From the NCBI GenBank assembly GCA_964483175.1, contig CAZAAT010000008.1:1-42874 (forward strand): 42,874 bases of DNA, in the 5' to 3' direction. Shown here piece by piece: positions 9,098 to 16,109 of the stretch. The stretch is from JAAYHC01 sp964483175 (lineage in GTDB: Bacteria; Bacillota; UBA5301). The notes beneath the pieces are model-generated. The model was not told the DNA's origin. It made no database searches and worked only from the letters and a program-made list of their open reading frames with translations. Both the position numbers and the translations under genes were made by a program. Every line of letters begins with the position of its first letter. Within the stretch, counting starts at the first letter, position 1.

Positions 9098-9733
9098 GTG
9101 GATTCATTAAGCGGTCAAGCGAATTCTTTTGGTTTGATGATCCTCGCCGGGGTACTGGTCGGGTTGCTCTTTGACTTATTTCGTATCTTGAAAGGGCGAT
9201 TGTTTGCCCGCAGAAAAGTAACCTCGTTTTTCTGGGATTTATTTTACTGTTTCTTGGCTGCGGCAATTATCTACTACTGTACGATTTTGGGGAGCTGGGG
9301 TGAACTCCGCTTTTACCTGTTAGTCGGGGCCTTCGGCGGAATACTCTTATACTTCATGCTGGCCAGCCGGATCGTCATTCGCCTGCTTGTGTGGGCGATT
9401 AGGGGAATAGATCGGGGGGGCCAGGCTGTAACAGTAGGCGCCAGAAGCCTTTATTATCATGGTGTTAATCTGGGGGTGCGGTTTGGTCGCCGAACCGGGC
9501 TTGACAAGGTTGTGCGAAAGGGGCGGAAAAAGGTGGGTGCTTTGCAGGAAAAGGTTGAGCAATTAAAGCCAAAGTTTCGGATGCCAGGGCGTCCAAAACG
9601 TCAAAAAGTCGAGGAGGGCCGGGTCAACAAACCAACGCTGGGCAAACGCTTGCAGCGCAGAGCCCGGATTTTCTCCGCTCGCACCCGCAATCTGGCCAGA
9701 GGATTGGGGCGCGGGATTAAAGTGAAAAGGTAA
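9098..9733 (+). CDS. yabQ: Spore cortex biosynthesis protein YabQ
   Basis: YabQ is a polytopic membrane protein of the forespore outer membrane required for cortex formation. The start is GTG. Residues 1-110 contain about four hydrophobic segments (SFGLMILAGVLVGLLFDLFR; FFWDLFYCFLAAAIIYYC; FYLLVGAFGGILLYFML; IVIRLLVWAIR), followed by a long, highly basic C-terminal tail (residues 120-211, rich in Lys and Arg), longer than in Bacillus YabQ. Its ribosome-binding site is weak (AAGTAGG), which suggests translation linked to yabP. Confidence 0.92.
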   Translation: MDSLSGQANSFGLMILAGVLVGLLFDLFRILKGRLFARRKVTSFFWDLFYCFLAAAIIYYCTILGSWGELRFYLLVGAFGGILLYFMLASRIVIRLLVWAIRGIDRGGQAVTVGARSLYYHGVNLGVRFGRRTGLDKVVRKGRKKVGALQEKVEQLKPKFRMPGRPKRQKVEEGRVNKPTLGKRLQRRARIFSARTRNLARGLGRGIKVKR

Positions 9734-9856
9734 AAATGAGAGCTAGTTTCCAGAAATAAGCAGGAGACGTCGGATTCCCGTAGAACTTGTACCAAAAACG
9801 TACCCAATTTGTCCTAATTATGTGCGTAGGGTGGACAAGAATTTCGAGGTGCAAGG

Positions 9857-10090
9857 GTGCAGATCGAAATCAGGGGGCTTGAGCGGCTCAGTTTTCGGGA
9901 GCGTCAAGTAGTTGTCCTCAAAGAATCCGGCAAATCCAACGAAGAGGTAGCTAAGGTGTTGCAAGTTGCTCCGGCGACTGTGGCGACATTATATAAACGC
10001 GCTCGTAGCAAAGGTTTTCAAGTTGTTGCAGTATTGCCAGTGGATACTCTGGGACTTGCGGAAGACCCGGCAGAGGAAGGTGAAGAATAA
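9857..10090 (+). CDS. Small sigma-70 region-4-like helix-turn-helix protein
   Basis: The 77-residue protein is a stand-alone helix-turn-helix domain like sigma factor region 4 or LuxR C-terminal domains: LSFRERQVVVLKESGKSNEE then VAKVLQVAPATVATLYKRAR (residues 11-50), followed by a short acidic tail. The start is GTG with GAGGTG five bases upstream. Its stop and the divIC start overlap (TAATG, base 10090 shared), so the two are translationally coupled. It lacks region 2 and so cannot be a complete sigma factor; a role as a local transcription regulator is inference. Confidence 0.8.
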   Translation: MQIEIRGLERLSFRERQVVVLKESGKSNEEVAKVLQVAPATVATLYKRARSKGFQVVAVLPVDTLGLAEDPAEEGEE

Positions 10091-10545
10091 TGGGACTTGC
10101 TGATCAAAGCCGGAGTCAAGGAAATGACGTCCAGATAGATTTTGGCGAGCGATATATCCTAACGGGCGGGCGGGCGAATCGGCGCCGTCAGCAAGCCAAA
10201 AAGCGCAAAAAGGATCGAAGGGTACTAACCGTTGTGATAATAGGACTTATTTTGTTATGGCTAATGGTGGGCTATATAAGCGGACTAATCGATATCATTC
10301 GGATAAAGGCGAATATTGCCAAGATTGAACGAGAAATTGACGAAGTTACTGCTGAGATAGTTCAGCTTGAAGAGGAAAAAGCTTTGGTGGAGTCTCCTGA
10401 ATATGTAGAGCAGGTTGCGCGCAAAAAGCTGGGCTTGGTTAGGCCTGGGGAAGTAAAGTATATCGTTACGGAAGCAGTGGTAGATGAAACTGCAGAAAAA
10501 GATGTGGAAATACGGTCGCAAAGCTACCAAGAGCTGTTATATTAA
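10090..10545 (+). CDS. divIC: Septum formation initiator DivIC/FtsB-type protein
   Basis: DivIC is a bitopic divisome protein that pairs with FtsL and DivIB. The 151-residue product has a basic cytoplasmic N-terminus (RANRRRQQAKKRKKDRR), one transmembrane helix at residues 46-65, a coiled coil at about 70-105 (heptads of Ile/Leu with EIDEVTAEIVQLEEEKALVE), and the family end motif VEQVARKKLGLVRPGE. Position before yabR matches Bacillus. It overlaps the preceding helix-turn-helix gene by one base. Confidence 0.92.
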   Translation: MGLADQSRSQGNDVQIDFGERYILTGGRANRRRQQAKKRKKDRRVLTVVIIGLILLWLMVGYISGLIDIIRIKANIAKIEREIDEVTAEIVQLEEEKALVESPEYVEQVARKKLGLVRPGEVKYIVTEAVVDETAEKDVEIRSQSYQELLY

Positions 10546-10555
10546 CCCAATTTGA

Positions 10556-10585
10556 TTGACACGAGAGCCGACAGGCCTATATAAT
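10556..10585 (+). promoter_or_regulatory. Sigma-A promoter of yabR
   Basis: A perfect -35 TTGACA (10556-10561) and a perfect -10 TATAAT (10580-10585) are separated by 18 bases, just upstream of the S1-domain gene and outside the divIC coding region. Confidence 0.8.
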
Positions 10586-10625
10586 ATAAGCGATTCACTT
10601 ATTTTTAAAGGGAGGATTATTGTAC

Positions 10626-10994
10626 GTGCCGGTAGAAGTTGGCGCTGTTTTAGAGGGTCGGGTAACGGGTATTACTAAATTTGGGGCTTTTGTTGATTTA
10701 TCAGAGGGTCAAACCGGACTGGTTCACATCTCCGAAATTGCTGATACCTATGTCAAAGACATTAATGACTTCTTACAAGAGGGACAAGAGGTCACGGTCA
10801 AAGTGATAAACATGAAGGATGGCAAGATCGGCTTATCGATCCGCCAAGTTTTTAATGAAGGCCCTCGGATGGCTAAGCAAAATCAAAAAGCCTTTGAGGA
10901 TAAATTAGCCCGGTTTTTAAAGGATAGTGAGGAGCGTCAAGCTCAGGTTAGAAAAGGGTATGAGGCCAAGCGCAAAAGCGGATCTCGTTACTAA
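10626..10994 (+). CDS. yabR: S1-domain RNA-binding protein YabR
   Basis: The protein (122 residues) consists of one S1 RNA-binding domain (VGAVLEGRVTGITKFGAFVD, TGLVHISEIADTYVKDI, DGKIGLSIRQ) and a charged C-terminal tail. It is the homologue of B. subtilis YabR, a general-stress-protein-13-like protein, and has the same position after divIC. GTG at 10626 gives the family-typical start MPVEVG; TTG at 10620 is a second option because GGAGG is at 10611-10615. A consensus sigma-A promoter precedes it. Confidence 0.93.
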   Translation: MPVEVGAVLEGRVTGITKFGAFVDLSEGQTGLVHISEIADTYVKDINDFLQEGQEVTVKVINMKDGKIGLSIRQVFNEGPRMAKQNQKAFEDKLARFLKDSEERQAQVRKGYEAKRKSGSRY

Positions 10995-11044
10995 TGCCTT
11001 TTTAACCTCCCTTTAGCTGGGAAAAAATAAAATAGGTCATTGTG

Positions 11045-11072
11045 TTGACAAGAGAGACAGATTTGGTATAAT
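11045..11072 (+). promoter_or_regulatory. Sigma-A promoter of the tRNA operon
   Basis: TTGACA (11045-11050) and TATAAT (11067-11072), both perfect, are 16 bases apart and 33 bases upstream of the first tRNA, as expected for a strong stable-RNA promoter. Confidence 0.88.
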
Positions 11073-11104
11073 TTATTTTGCGGCGCGCAAAAAGGCGCAC
11101 CCGG

Positions 11105-11180
11105 CGCGGGGTGGAGCAGTTGGCAGCTCGTCAGGCTCATAATCTGAAGGTCGAGGGTTCGAGTCCCTCCCCCGCAACCA
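11105..11180 (+). tRNA. Initiator tRNA-fMet (CAT)
   Basis: The 76-nt cloverleaf has an encoded CCA end and anticodon CAT at 11138-11140. The initiator marks C1xA72 mismatch and A11:U24 are present. The anticodon stem reads TCAGG/TCTGA, so pairs 29:41, 30:40 and 31:39 are A-U, G-C and G-U instead of the usual three G-C pairs (see findings). Acceptor GCGGGG/CCCCGC and T stem GAGGG/CCCTC are intact. Confidence 0.95.
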
Positions 11181-11190
11181 ATGTTTAGAT

Positions 11191-11267
11191 GGCGGCGTAG
11201 CTCAGTTGGTCAGAGCATACGGTTCATACCCGTAGTGTCACTGGTTCAAATCCAGTCGCCGCTACCA
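11191..11267 (+). tRNA. Elongator tRNA-Met (CAT)
   Basis: A 77-nt cloverleaf with paired acceptor GGCGGCG/CGCCGCT-type ends, anticodon stem TACGG/CCGTA, loop TTCATAC and encoded CCA. The anticodon arm matches Firmicutes elongator methionine tRNAs rather than the tRNA-Ile2 that also has a CAT gene anticodon. Confidence 0.93.
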
Positions 11268-11284
11268 AATATACATTCTTGTGT

Positions 11285-11360
11285 GCGCCATTAGCTCAGA
11301 TGGTAGAGCAACTGACTCTTAATCAGTGGGTCCTGGGTTCGAGTCCCCGATGGCGCACCA
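11285..11360 (+). tRNA. tRNA-Lys (CTT)
   Basis: A 76-nt cloverleaf with acceptor GCGCCAT/ATGGCGC, anticodon stem ACTGA/TCAGT around CTCTTAA (anticodon CTT, reading AAG), T stem CTGGG/CCCCG-type and encoded CCA. It is the last gene of the three-tRNA operon. Confidence 0.94.
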
Positions 11361-11383
11361 TTTTTATACCACAAAATGCGATG

Positions 11384-11407
11384 AGACTGGGCTATCCGGT
11401 CTTTTTT
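11384..11407 (+). terminator. Intrinsic terminator of the tRNA operon
   Basis: AGACTGG (11384-11390) pairs with CCGGTCT (11396-11402, one G-U pair) and is followed by a T run at 11402-11407. It separates the tRNAs from rtcB. Confidence 0.75.
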
Positions 11408-11450
11408 ATTTTCCTGACAGTGCTTGTTGAAAATCGCTAGAGGTGAGAGG

Positions 11451-12686
11451 ATGTTTGAATATCGGCCTGAAGGCGCGAAAATCTCAGTCAAAGTCTGGCT
11501 GGACAAAAAGGAGTATTTCGCAGATCCGGAACTGGTCAGACAGACGGAAAATCTTGCCAAATTACCATTCGCGTACAAGCATATTGTGATTTGTCCAGAT
11601 GCGCACCCCGGGTTTGGCATGCCGATCGGAGGCGTTCTTGCCACCGAGAAGCAGATCATTCCGAACGCTGTAGGTGTGGATATCGGGTGTGGAATGGGGT
11701 TCGTGCATACCAATGTTCCGGCGCGTGTGCTGACCGAAGTCACGACCCCTAGTGGAACTTTAGCTCAATCTATCGTTGGGCAGATCATGCGGAGCATCCC
11801 GGTTGGCTTTGAGCACCACCGCAAGAAGCAACCATCGAGTAGCATCGATGAGCTGTTGGCGGCCGATTGGCTCTCGCGTTCACCGGACACCTTGCTATCT
11901 GAGATCGATCGGGCCTATTACCAGATCGGCACTTTAGGCGGGGGCAATCACTTCATCGAACTGCAGGAAGATGAAGCGGGCAATTTAGCGATTATGGTTC
12001 ATTCCGGTTCCCGGAATTTCGGGTACAAGATCTGCAATTATTATAATAACCTTGCCAAGAAGCTCAACGCGAAGTGGCGTTCACCTGTACCGAAAGAATG
12101 GCAATTAGCACATTTGCCCATCGATTCCGAGGAAGGCCAAACCTATATCAATTGGATGACAACGGCCTTGAAATTTGCCGCCGAAAACCGGCAACAGATG
12201 ATGGCTAAAGTTCAGGAGATCGTCTTTGAAGCCCTGGCTAAGTACTATGCAGATACGATCGTTGTTGATATGGTGGTCAATGCACACCACAACTACGCCG
12301 ACTTCGAGAATCACTTTGGTAAAGATGTCTGGATACATCGCAAGGGTGCGATTCGGGCCCGCCGGGGCGAGCTAGGGATTGTCCCCGGAGCGATGGGAAG
12401 CTACTCCTACATCGTCGAAGGGCTGGGCAATCCAGATAGTTTCACAACCTGTTCGCATGGTGCAGGTCGCAAGATGGGTCGCCGAGAAGCCAAGGATAAA
12501 TTTCGGATAGAGCAGGTGCTTAATGATCTGAAAAGTCGGGGAGTTGTCCTTGGTAAGAACAAGAAAAGTGATGTTGCCGAAGAATCACCGTGGGCATACA
12601 AAGATATCGATACCGTTATCAACAATGAGCTGGATTTGATTAAACCGATCATGAAGCTGAAAACCATCGCCGTAGTGAAAGGCTGA
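11451..12686 (+). CDS. rtcB: RNA-splicing ligase RtcB
   Basis: RtcB joins RNA 2',3'-cyclic phosphate or 3'-phosphate ends to 5'-OH ends using GTP and Mn2+, in tRNA splicing or RNA repair. The protein (411 residues) keeps the metal and guanylylation motifs: DAHPG, GVDIGCGMGF with the metal Cys near residue 79, GGGNHFIELQ, MVHSGSRNFG, and CSHGAGRKMGRR, which holds the histidine guanylylated in the reaction. It is of the shorter bacterial type. The start is ATG at 11451 preceded by GAGGTGAGAGG; an upstream in-frame TTG at 11424 has no such site. No rtcA or archease gene is nearby; it directly follows a tRNA operon. Confidence 0.95.
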   Translation: MFEYRPEGAKISVKVWLDKKEYFADPELVRQTENLAKLPFAYKHIVICPDAHPGFGMPIGGVLATEKQIIPNAVGVDIGCGMGFVHTNVPARVLTEVTTPSGTLAQSIVGQIMRSIPVGFEHHRKKQPSSSIDELLAADWLSRSPDTLLSEIDRAYYQIGTLGGGNHFIELQEDEAGNLAIMVHSGSRNFGYKICNYYNNLAKKLNAKWRSPVPKEWQLAHLPIDSEEGQTYINWMTTALKFAAENRQQMMAKVQEIVFEALAKYYADTIVVDMVVNAHHNYADFENHFGKDVWIHRKGAIRARRGELGIVPGAMGSYSYIVEGLGNPDSFTTCSHGAGRKMGRREAKDKFRIEQVLNDLKSRGVVLGKNKKSDVAEESPWAYKDIDTVINNELDLIKPIMKLKTIAVVKG

Positions 12687-12717
12687 TAGCGCTAGGAAGC
12701 TCCTAGCGCTATCTTTA
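12685..12717. terminator. Terminator between rtcB and the cytochrome gene
   Basis: A perfect 13-bp stem, GATAGCGCTAGGA (12685-12697) and TCCTAGCGCTATC (12701-12713) with loop AGC and TTT after it, overlaps the rtcB stop codon by two bases. It lies between convergent genes and may serve both. Confidence 0.8.
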
Positions 12718-12742
12718 TCGCAGTGATGGATGAACGGTTGGG

Positions 12743-13507
12743 CTATTTCTTAGTATGATCGCCGTGACAGGGGGTACAGTCCATCATGCCATATGCTTTT
12801 GGTCCAGGGTGACATCTCTTGCAGTTGTTTACTTCGTCGGATACTTTAAAGGTTGGAACGAATTTACCGCTGAAGTAGGCATTGAGAACTTCGACCGCTT
12901 TAGCTGCAACGTCGCCGGTAAGTTTGCTGCATCTTTCGGCTATTTCTGCTTGTGATGGCTTGCCAGCTTCGAATTTGGAGCGAGAGATGTGGCATAGCGG
13001 TGAACCAGGCACAACTCTGACTTTTGAAGGAACGCCTGTGTATTTGTCCAAAGCGGTGGTCGGTAGAAGTGTTGAATTATGCCATTCGATTACTTCATTA
13101 CAAATTGCTTCAACGTCTTTCTGTGGTACTATGAGATTTGTTGCGAAACTAATTCCGTTGAGGGCTCCACAGATGGTACCCCATTTAGAGACTCCACCCA
13201 AGCCATACCAGGTAGCTTCTGCGGGGAAAGATTTAAACGGTTCTCCAACTTTATCAGCCAACTGGCTGATGATGGCATTAAAGCCACCGTACATTCAGCT
13301 GCCTGAGGATTTTGTGAACTTATAGCCACGGACCCTAGCTTCTTCAACATCCAATTGGACATACGGCCATGGAAGTGCGGTTTGCGCAGCTTTTACAGTT
13401 GAAGGGAACAAATCCAATACCCCTCCGCCGAGAACTGCTCCGACTGTTGCGCCGGCAGCAAAGCCGCTAGCGCCGACTAAAAACTCTCGTCTAGATAAGT
13501 TCGACAT
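12743..13507 (-). CDS. Split-Soret-type cytochrome c, C_GCAxxG_C_C family, probable selenoprotein (UGA read through at 13295-13297)
   Basis: Read as one frame with a single internal TGA (13297-13295), this gives 254 residues. Residues 1-45 are a Tat signal (SRREFLVG, hydrophobic stretch, KAAQ). Residue 71 is the TGA, set in SSGS-U-MYGGFNAII, where family members carry the first conserved Cys. Then follow C113 in WGTICGALNG, C136, C172 and C193, and two c-type haem sites at the end, CKRCH (229-233) and CTPCH (244-248). The family is known from Desulfovibrio split-Soret cytochrome, a two-haem protein proposed also to hold an iron-sulfur cluster. A SECIS-like hairpin follows the TGA. Both halves are needed: the first has only the export signal and the second has no signal and no ribosome-binding site. 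The start ATG has AAAGGGGTG upstream. The physiological role is unknown; export to the periplasm is expected. Confidence 0.85.
13253..13294 (-). promoter_or_regulatory. Candidate bacterial SECIS element downstream of the UGA codon
   Basis: On the minus strand ATCAGCC-AGTT-GGCTGAT (13270 down to 13253) is a perfect 7-bp hairpin (8 bp if the A-T in the loop pairs). The apical loop begins 32 nt after the UGA and has G as its second base. Bacterial SECIS models expect a loop roughly 16-37 nt downstream with a G among its first two bases, so it fits. A second possible hairpin GGTGGC/GCCATC lies between. Confidence 0.75.
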
Positions 13508-13628
13508 TTTTGCACCCCTTTTTCAGTAGTAAATTGAGATATATCTCACGATATAATTTCTACATACTACCAGTAATTCCTCCTATTTACTTTTGGAATA
13601 TATTGATTAAATCCGCTTATAGAGGGAA

Positions 13629-13648
13629 TTTCGTGAATATTCACGAAA
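13629..13648. promoter_or_regulatory. Perfect 20-bp palindrome, candidate operator
   Basis: TTTCGTGAATATTCACGAAA is a perfect inverted repeat in the intergenic region between the divergent cytochrome and 4Fe-4S genes. The core GTGA-N4-TCAC has the spacing of FNR/CRP-superfamily sites, though not their classical sequence. A second half-site, CTCGTGAAAT, occurs at 13689-13698. The regulator is not in view. Confidence 0.55.
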
Positions 13649-13782
13649 GAGAGGGGCCGGTACAACCGACGGAGCAAGGGATATTATGCTCGTGAAATGT
13701 GAAAATAGGTGCGTATAGGGCAGTGATCAAACCTCCTGTGCCTTCGGTCTATTCAACGAACAATAAGCTCTACTAAAACAAT

Positions 13783-14646
13783 TTGGTGAGGTGTCTTGGG
13801 TTAACGATGCCCAGATCTGGAAATTCTATTGCTATGTGTGAGAACTGCGTTAAACATGGTGAAGGCAAGAAATGGTTCTTGCAGGCCAAGAATTATAGCG
13901 ATGAATTGCTAGCCGACCTGGGGCGCACGAGATATATCCAAGAGTTCTTTGCCCATCAGGCTCGCCAGGTCGGCAAGGCCGAGCCCATGGAGCTGCTCCG
14001 GCAGGTGCCAAAATTCTTGCGACCGCTGGTTGATACCGTAATCACTAGAAAGCTACGCCGCGACCACTTTGGCCAAGTGGTAACCCTAGAAGAGGCCCGC
14101 GCGATCGTGATGATGGTTAGCCAAGTGGTCCGCCTGCCCTGCGTCTGTCGGCGGATCACCCTGCGGCAAGAGCGAAGGTACTGTCTCGGTTTCATTTTAC
14201 AGCCCAACAGTCTCGGTGCCCTCGAGCTAATTGATCCTAGCTATTGGGATGGACCAGATGGTCCAGGACTTGAGCTGTTGACCCGCGAAGAAGCCTTGAC
14301 TTTGCTGCAGGAATTTAATGCTGAAGGTCTAGTCCACTCGGTCTGGACGTTTAAAACTCCGTTCATCGGCGGTTTATGCAACTGTTCGCCTACCGAATGC
14401 CGTGCAATGCTGGGCAATCTTACGTATGACCTCTCTGTACTTTACCCGGGAGAATCTGTAGCTTACTTGGATCAGTCGGCCTGTTTAAACTGTGGTGCCT
14501 GCGCTGGCCGCTGCCAATTTGGAGCTTTAGTTTTTGACCGGGGATCCCGGCATCTCGAACTTATCCCAGCCAAATGTTATGGTTGCGGGTTATGTACTGC
14601 GATCTGCCCTACTCAGGCCCTTGAACTCATCCCCAGAGGATACTGA
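13783..14646 (+). CDS. 4Fe-4S dicluster ferredoxin-domain protein
   Basis: This soluble iron-sulfur protein ends in two classical 4Fe-4S motifs, CLNCGACAGRC (near residue 230) and CYGCGLCTAIC (near 265), each followed by Pro or Phe as in bacterial ferredoxins. The preceding part has further Cys groups (CENC near 19-22, CVC and a later C near 120-135, CNCSPTEC near 200) that could bind another cluster or metal. The start is uncertain: GTG 13783, ATG 13807 and ATG 13834 (giving MCENCVKHG, which looks like the family start) are in frame and none has a good Shine-Dalgarno. It is divergent from the split-Soret cytochrome, which suggests but does not show a common redox role. Confidence 0.8.
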   Translation: MVRCLGLTMPRSGNSIAMCENCVKHGEGKKWFLQAKNYSDELLADLGRTRYIQEFFAHQARQVGKAEPMELLRQVPKFLRPLVDTVITRKLRRDHFGQVVTLEEARAIVMMVSQVVRLPCVCRRITLRQERRYCLGFILQPNSLGALELIDPSYWDGPDGPGLELLTREEALTLLQEFNAEGLVHSVWTFKTPFIGGLCNCSPTECRAMLGNLTYDLSVLYPGESVAYLDQSACLNCGACAGRCQFGALVFDRGSRHLELIPAKCYGCGLCTAICPTQALELIPRGY

Positions 14647-14673
14647 ACGGATGACTGTTACGACAACCAGTTA

Positions 14674-14702
14674 TTGACACCCCGGTAAAGGTATGTCATA
14701 AT
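14674..14702 (+). promoter_or_regulatory. Sigma-A promoter of the tetR-ABC operon
   Basis: TTGACA (14674-14679) and CATAAT (14697-14702) are 17 bases apart. The -10 element lies within the left arm of the large palindrome at 14695-14732, so a bound repressor would block polymerase. Confidence 0.8.
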
Positions 14703-14732
14703 ATGAATGTGAATTCATATTCATATTATGAC
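14695..14732. promoter_or_regulatory. Large operator palindrome, probable TetR binding site
   Basis: Two perfect 14-base arms, GTCATAATATGAAT (14695-14708) and ATTCATATTATGAC (14719-14732), flank a ten-base centre. It overlaps the -10 element and ends 23 bases before the tetR start. Size, symmetry and place are typical of an autoregulated TetR-family operator. Confidence 0.8.
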
Positions 14733-14755
14733 GACGGAAAGGGTAAAAAGCACCG

Positions 14756-15382
14756 ATGCCAAAAGCAACTTTTTTTAACTTACCGGAGGAGAAACGCCAA
14801 AAGATCATTGATGCTGCCATGGATGAATTTGCTAGGCAGCCATTTCATAAAGCGAAGATTACCTCGATCGCCGAGAATGCGGGCATCTCGGTCGGTAGCT
14901 TTTATCAGTACTTTGAGGATAAGAAAGATCTCGTCAAACACATCTTGAATTTGTTGGCGCAAAGAAAGCTCAAATATATCAACCAGGACATGGTTGTTAA
15001 TAAAGAAAAGTATGGTTTCTTTGAACTATTTCGAGAGATCGTCTTTAGTGGACTAAGGTTTGCTAGGGAAAATGCCCAGTATATTGGTATTGCCAGTATG
15101 CTCTTGGCTGATAAATCACTGCAAAGTGAGGTTTTGGGCGAAAATCAAGACATCACGATCGATTTTTATAAGCAACTGCTCGAACTTGGGCTGGCCAAAG
15201 GCGAACTAGACCCCAACATAGATACGGACTTAGTCGCCCGATTTTTGACCAGCCTCAGTTTTTCGCTGATTGACATTGTTTATAAAGATGGAACGATTGA
15301 TCTAGATGATCTTGAGTCCGGAATGAAGATCATGGATAAGATGTTGGCATTTGTCGAGAACGGGATTAAAAGACGCGATTAA
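14756..15382 (+). CDS. TetR/AcrR family transcriptional regulator
   Basis: The 208-residue protein has the TetR DNA-binding domain at residues 10-58 (KRQKIIDAAMDEFARQPFHK, ITSIAENAGISVGSFYQYFE, DKKDLVKHI) and a helical C-terminal ligand domain. It is the first gene of a run of six on the same strand with short gaps, so it probably controls the operon and itself through the palindrome at 14695-14732. The inducer is unknown; a lipid or other hydrophobic compound would fit the transport genes behind it, but that is inference. Confidence 0.93.
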   Translation: MPKATFFNLPEEKRQKIIDAAMDEFARQPFHKAKITSIAENAGISVGSFYQYFEDKKDLVKHILNLLAQRKLKYINQDMVVNKEKYGFFELFREIVFSGLRFARENAQYIGIASMLLADKSLQSEVLGENQDITIDFYKQLLELGLAKGELDPNIDTDLVARFLTSLSFSLIDIVYKDGTIDLDDLESGMKIMDKMLAFVENGIKRRD

Positions 15383-15401
15383 CTGTGGGGAGGCTAGGCA
15401 G

Positions 15402-16109
15402 ATGGCTTTACTGGAGCTGAAAGGTGTCACCAAGATTTATCAACAGGGCAAGATTGAGGTGCCGGCTTTGCGCGGGATTGACCTCACGGTAGAGCAAGGT
15501 GAGTTTACTACAGTCTTCGGCCCTTCCGGTTCGGGCAAGACCACTCTGCTCAATATGATTGGCTGCCTTGACAAACCCACCAGTGGCACAATCATCTTTG
15601 CCGGCCAGGAGTTGGGCCAATTAAATAAAAAGGGCTTGGCCAGGCTAAGAAGATGTAATATTGGGTTCGTTTTCCAGAGTTATAATCTGATTCCGGTCCT
15701 AACCGCCTATGAGAACGTCGAATTCGCCATCCGGTTAGTTGGGGGGCGCTCCAAGAAGGCGATGCATGAAAAGGTAATGCAGATCCTCGCTGATGTTGGA
15801 TTGGCGGGATTAGAGAACCGGAAGCCCGGGGAGATGTCCGGCGGTCAAAAGCAAAGGGTGGCGATAGCCAGGGCATTGGTTAAGGAGCCCAAACTAGTCT
15901 TGGCAGATGAACCAACCGCCAATCTCGACTCAAAAACCAGTGAAGAAGTACTCGAAGTAATGGTCAAGATGAATCAAGAACTTGGCACAACCTTTATCTT
16001 CTCTACCCATGATCCTCGGGTGATGAGCTATGCGCGGCGAATGCTAGAGGTTCGGGATGGCCTGATCTCAGAGGATAAGAGGGGGGACGGGGCTAATGTT
16101 CATCACTAA
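15402..16109 (+). CDS. ABC transporter ATP-binding protein, LolD/MacB/FtsE class
   Basis: The protein (235 residues) has a single nucleotide-binding domain: Walker A GPSGSGKTT near residue 42, Q-loop FVFQSYNLIPVLTAYENVEF, signature SGGQKQRVAIARAL near 145, Walker B LVLADEPTANLDS and H-loop STHDP. Sequence class is that of LolD/MacB, which powers movement of lipids or lipoproteins or shapes transmembrane force rather than import. The start is ATG at 15402 after GGGGAGG. It overlaps the first permease by 14 bases, so the two are coupled. Confidence 0.95.
   Translation: MALLELKGVTKIYQQGKIEVPALRGIDLTVEQGEFTTVFGPSGSGKTTLLNMIGCLDKPTSGTIIFAGQELGQLNKKGLARLRRCNIGFVFQSYNLIPVLTAYENVEFAIRLVGGRSKKAMHEKVMQILADVGLAGLENRKPGEMSGGQKQRVAIARALVKEPKLVLADEPTANLDSKTSEEVLEVMVKMNQELGTTFIFSTHDPRVMSYARRMLEVRDGLISEDKRGDGANVHH

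Noticed and set aside
11191..11267. Second CAT tRNA as tRNA-Ile2 (lysidine type)
   Set aside because: The anticodon arm and acceptor match Firmicutes elongator Met tRNA better than Ile2.
13079..13325. Plus-strand frames opposite the cytochrome gene
   Set aside because: The minus strand encodes the conserved Cys and haem motifs; the plus-strand frames have no recognisable features.
12743..13507. Reading the cytochrome locus as two genes or as a pseudogene
   Set aside because: The second part has no signal peptide or ribosome-binding site, both parts are in one frame with exactly one TGA at the conserved Cys position, and a SECIS-like hairpin follows. Decay would normally bring further lesions.
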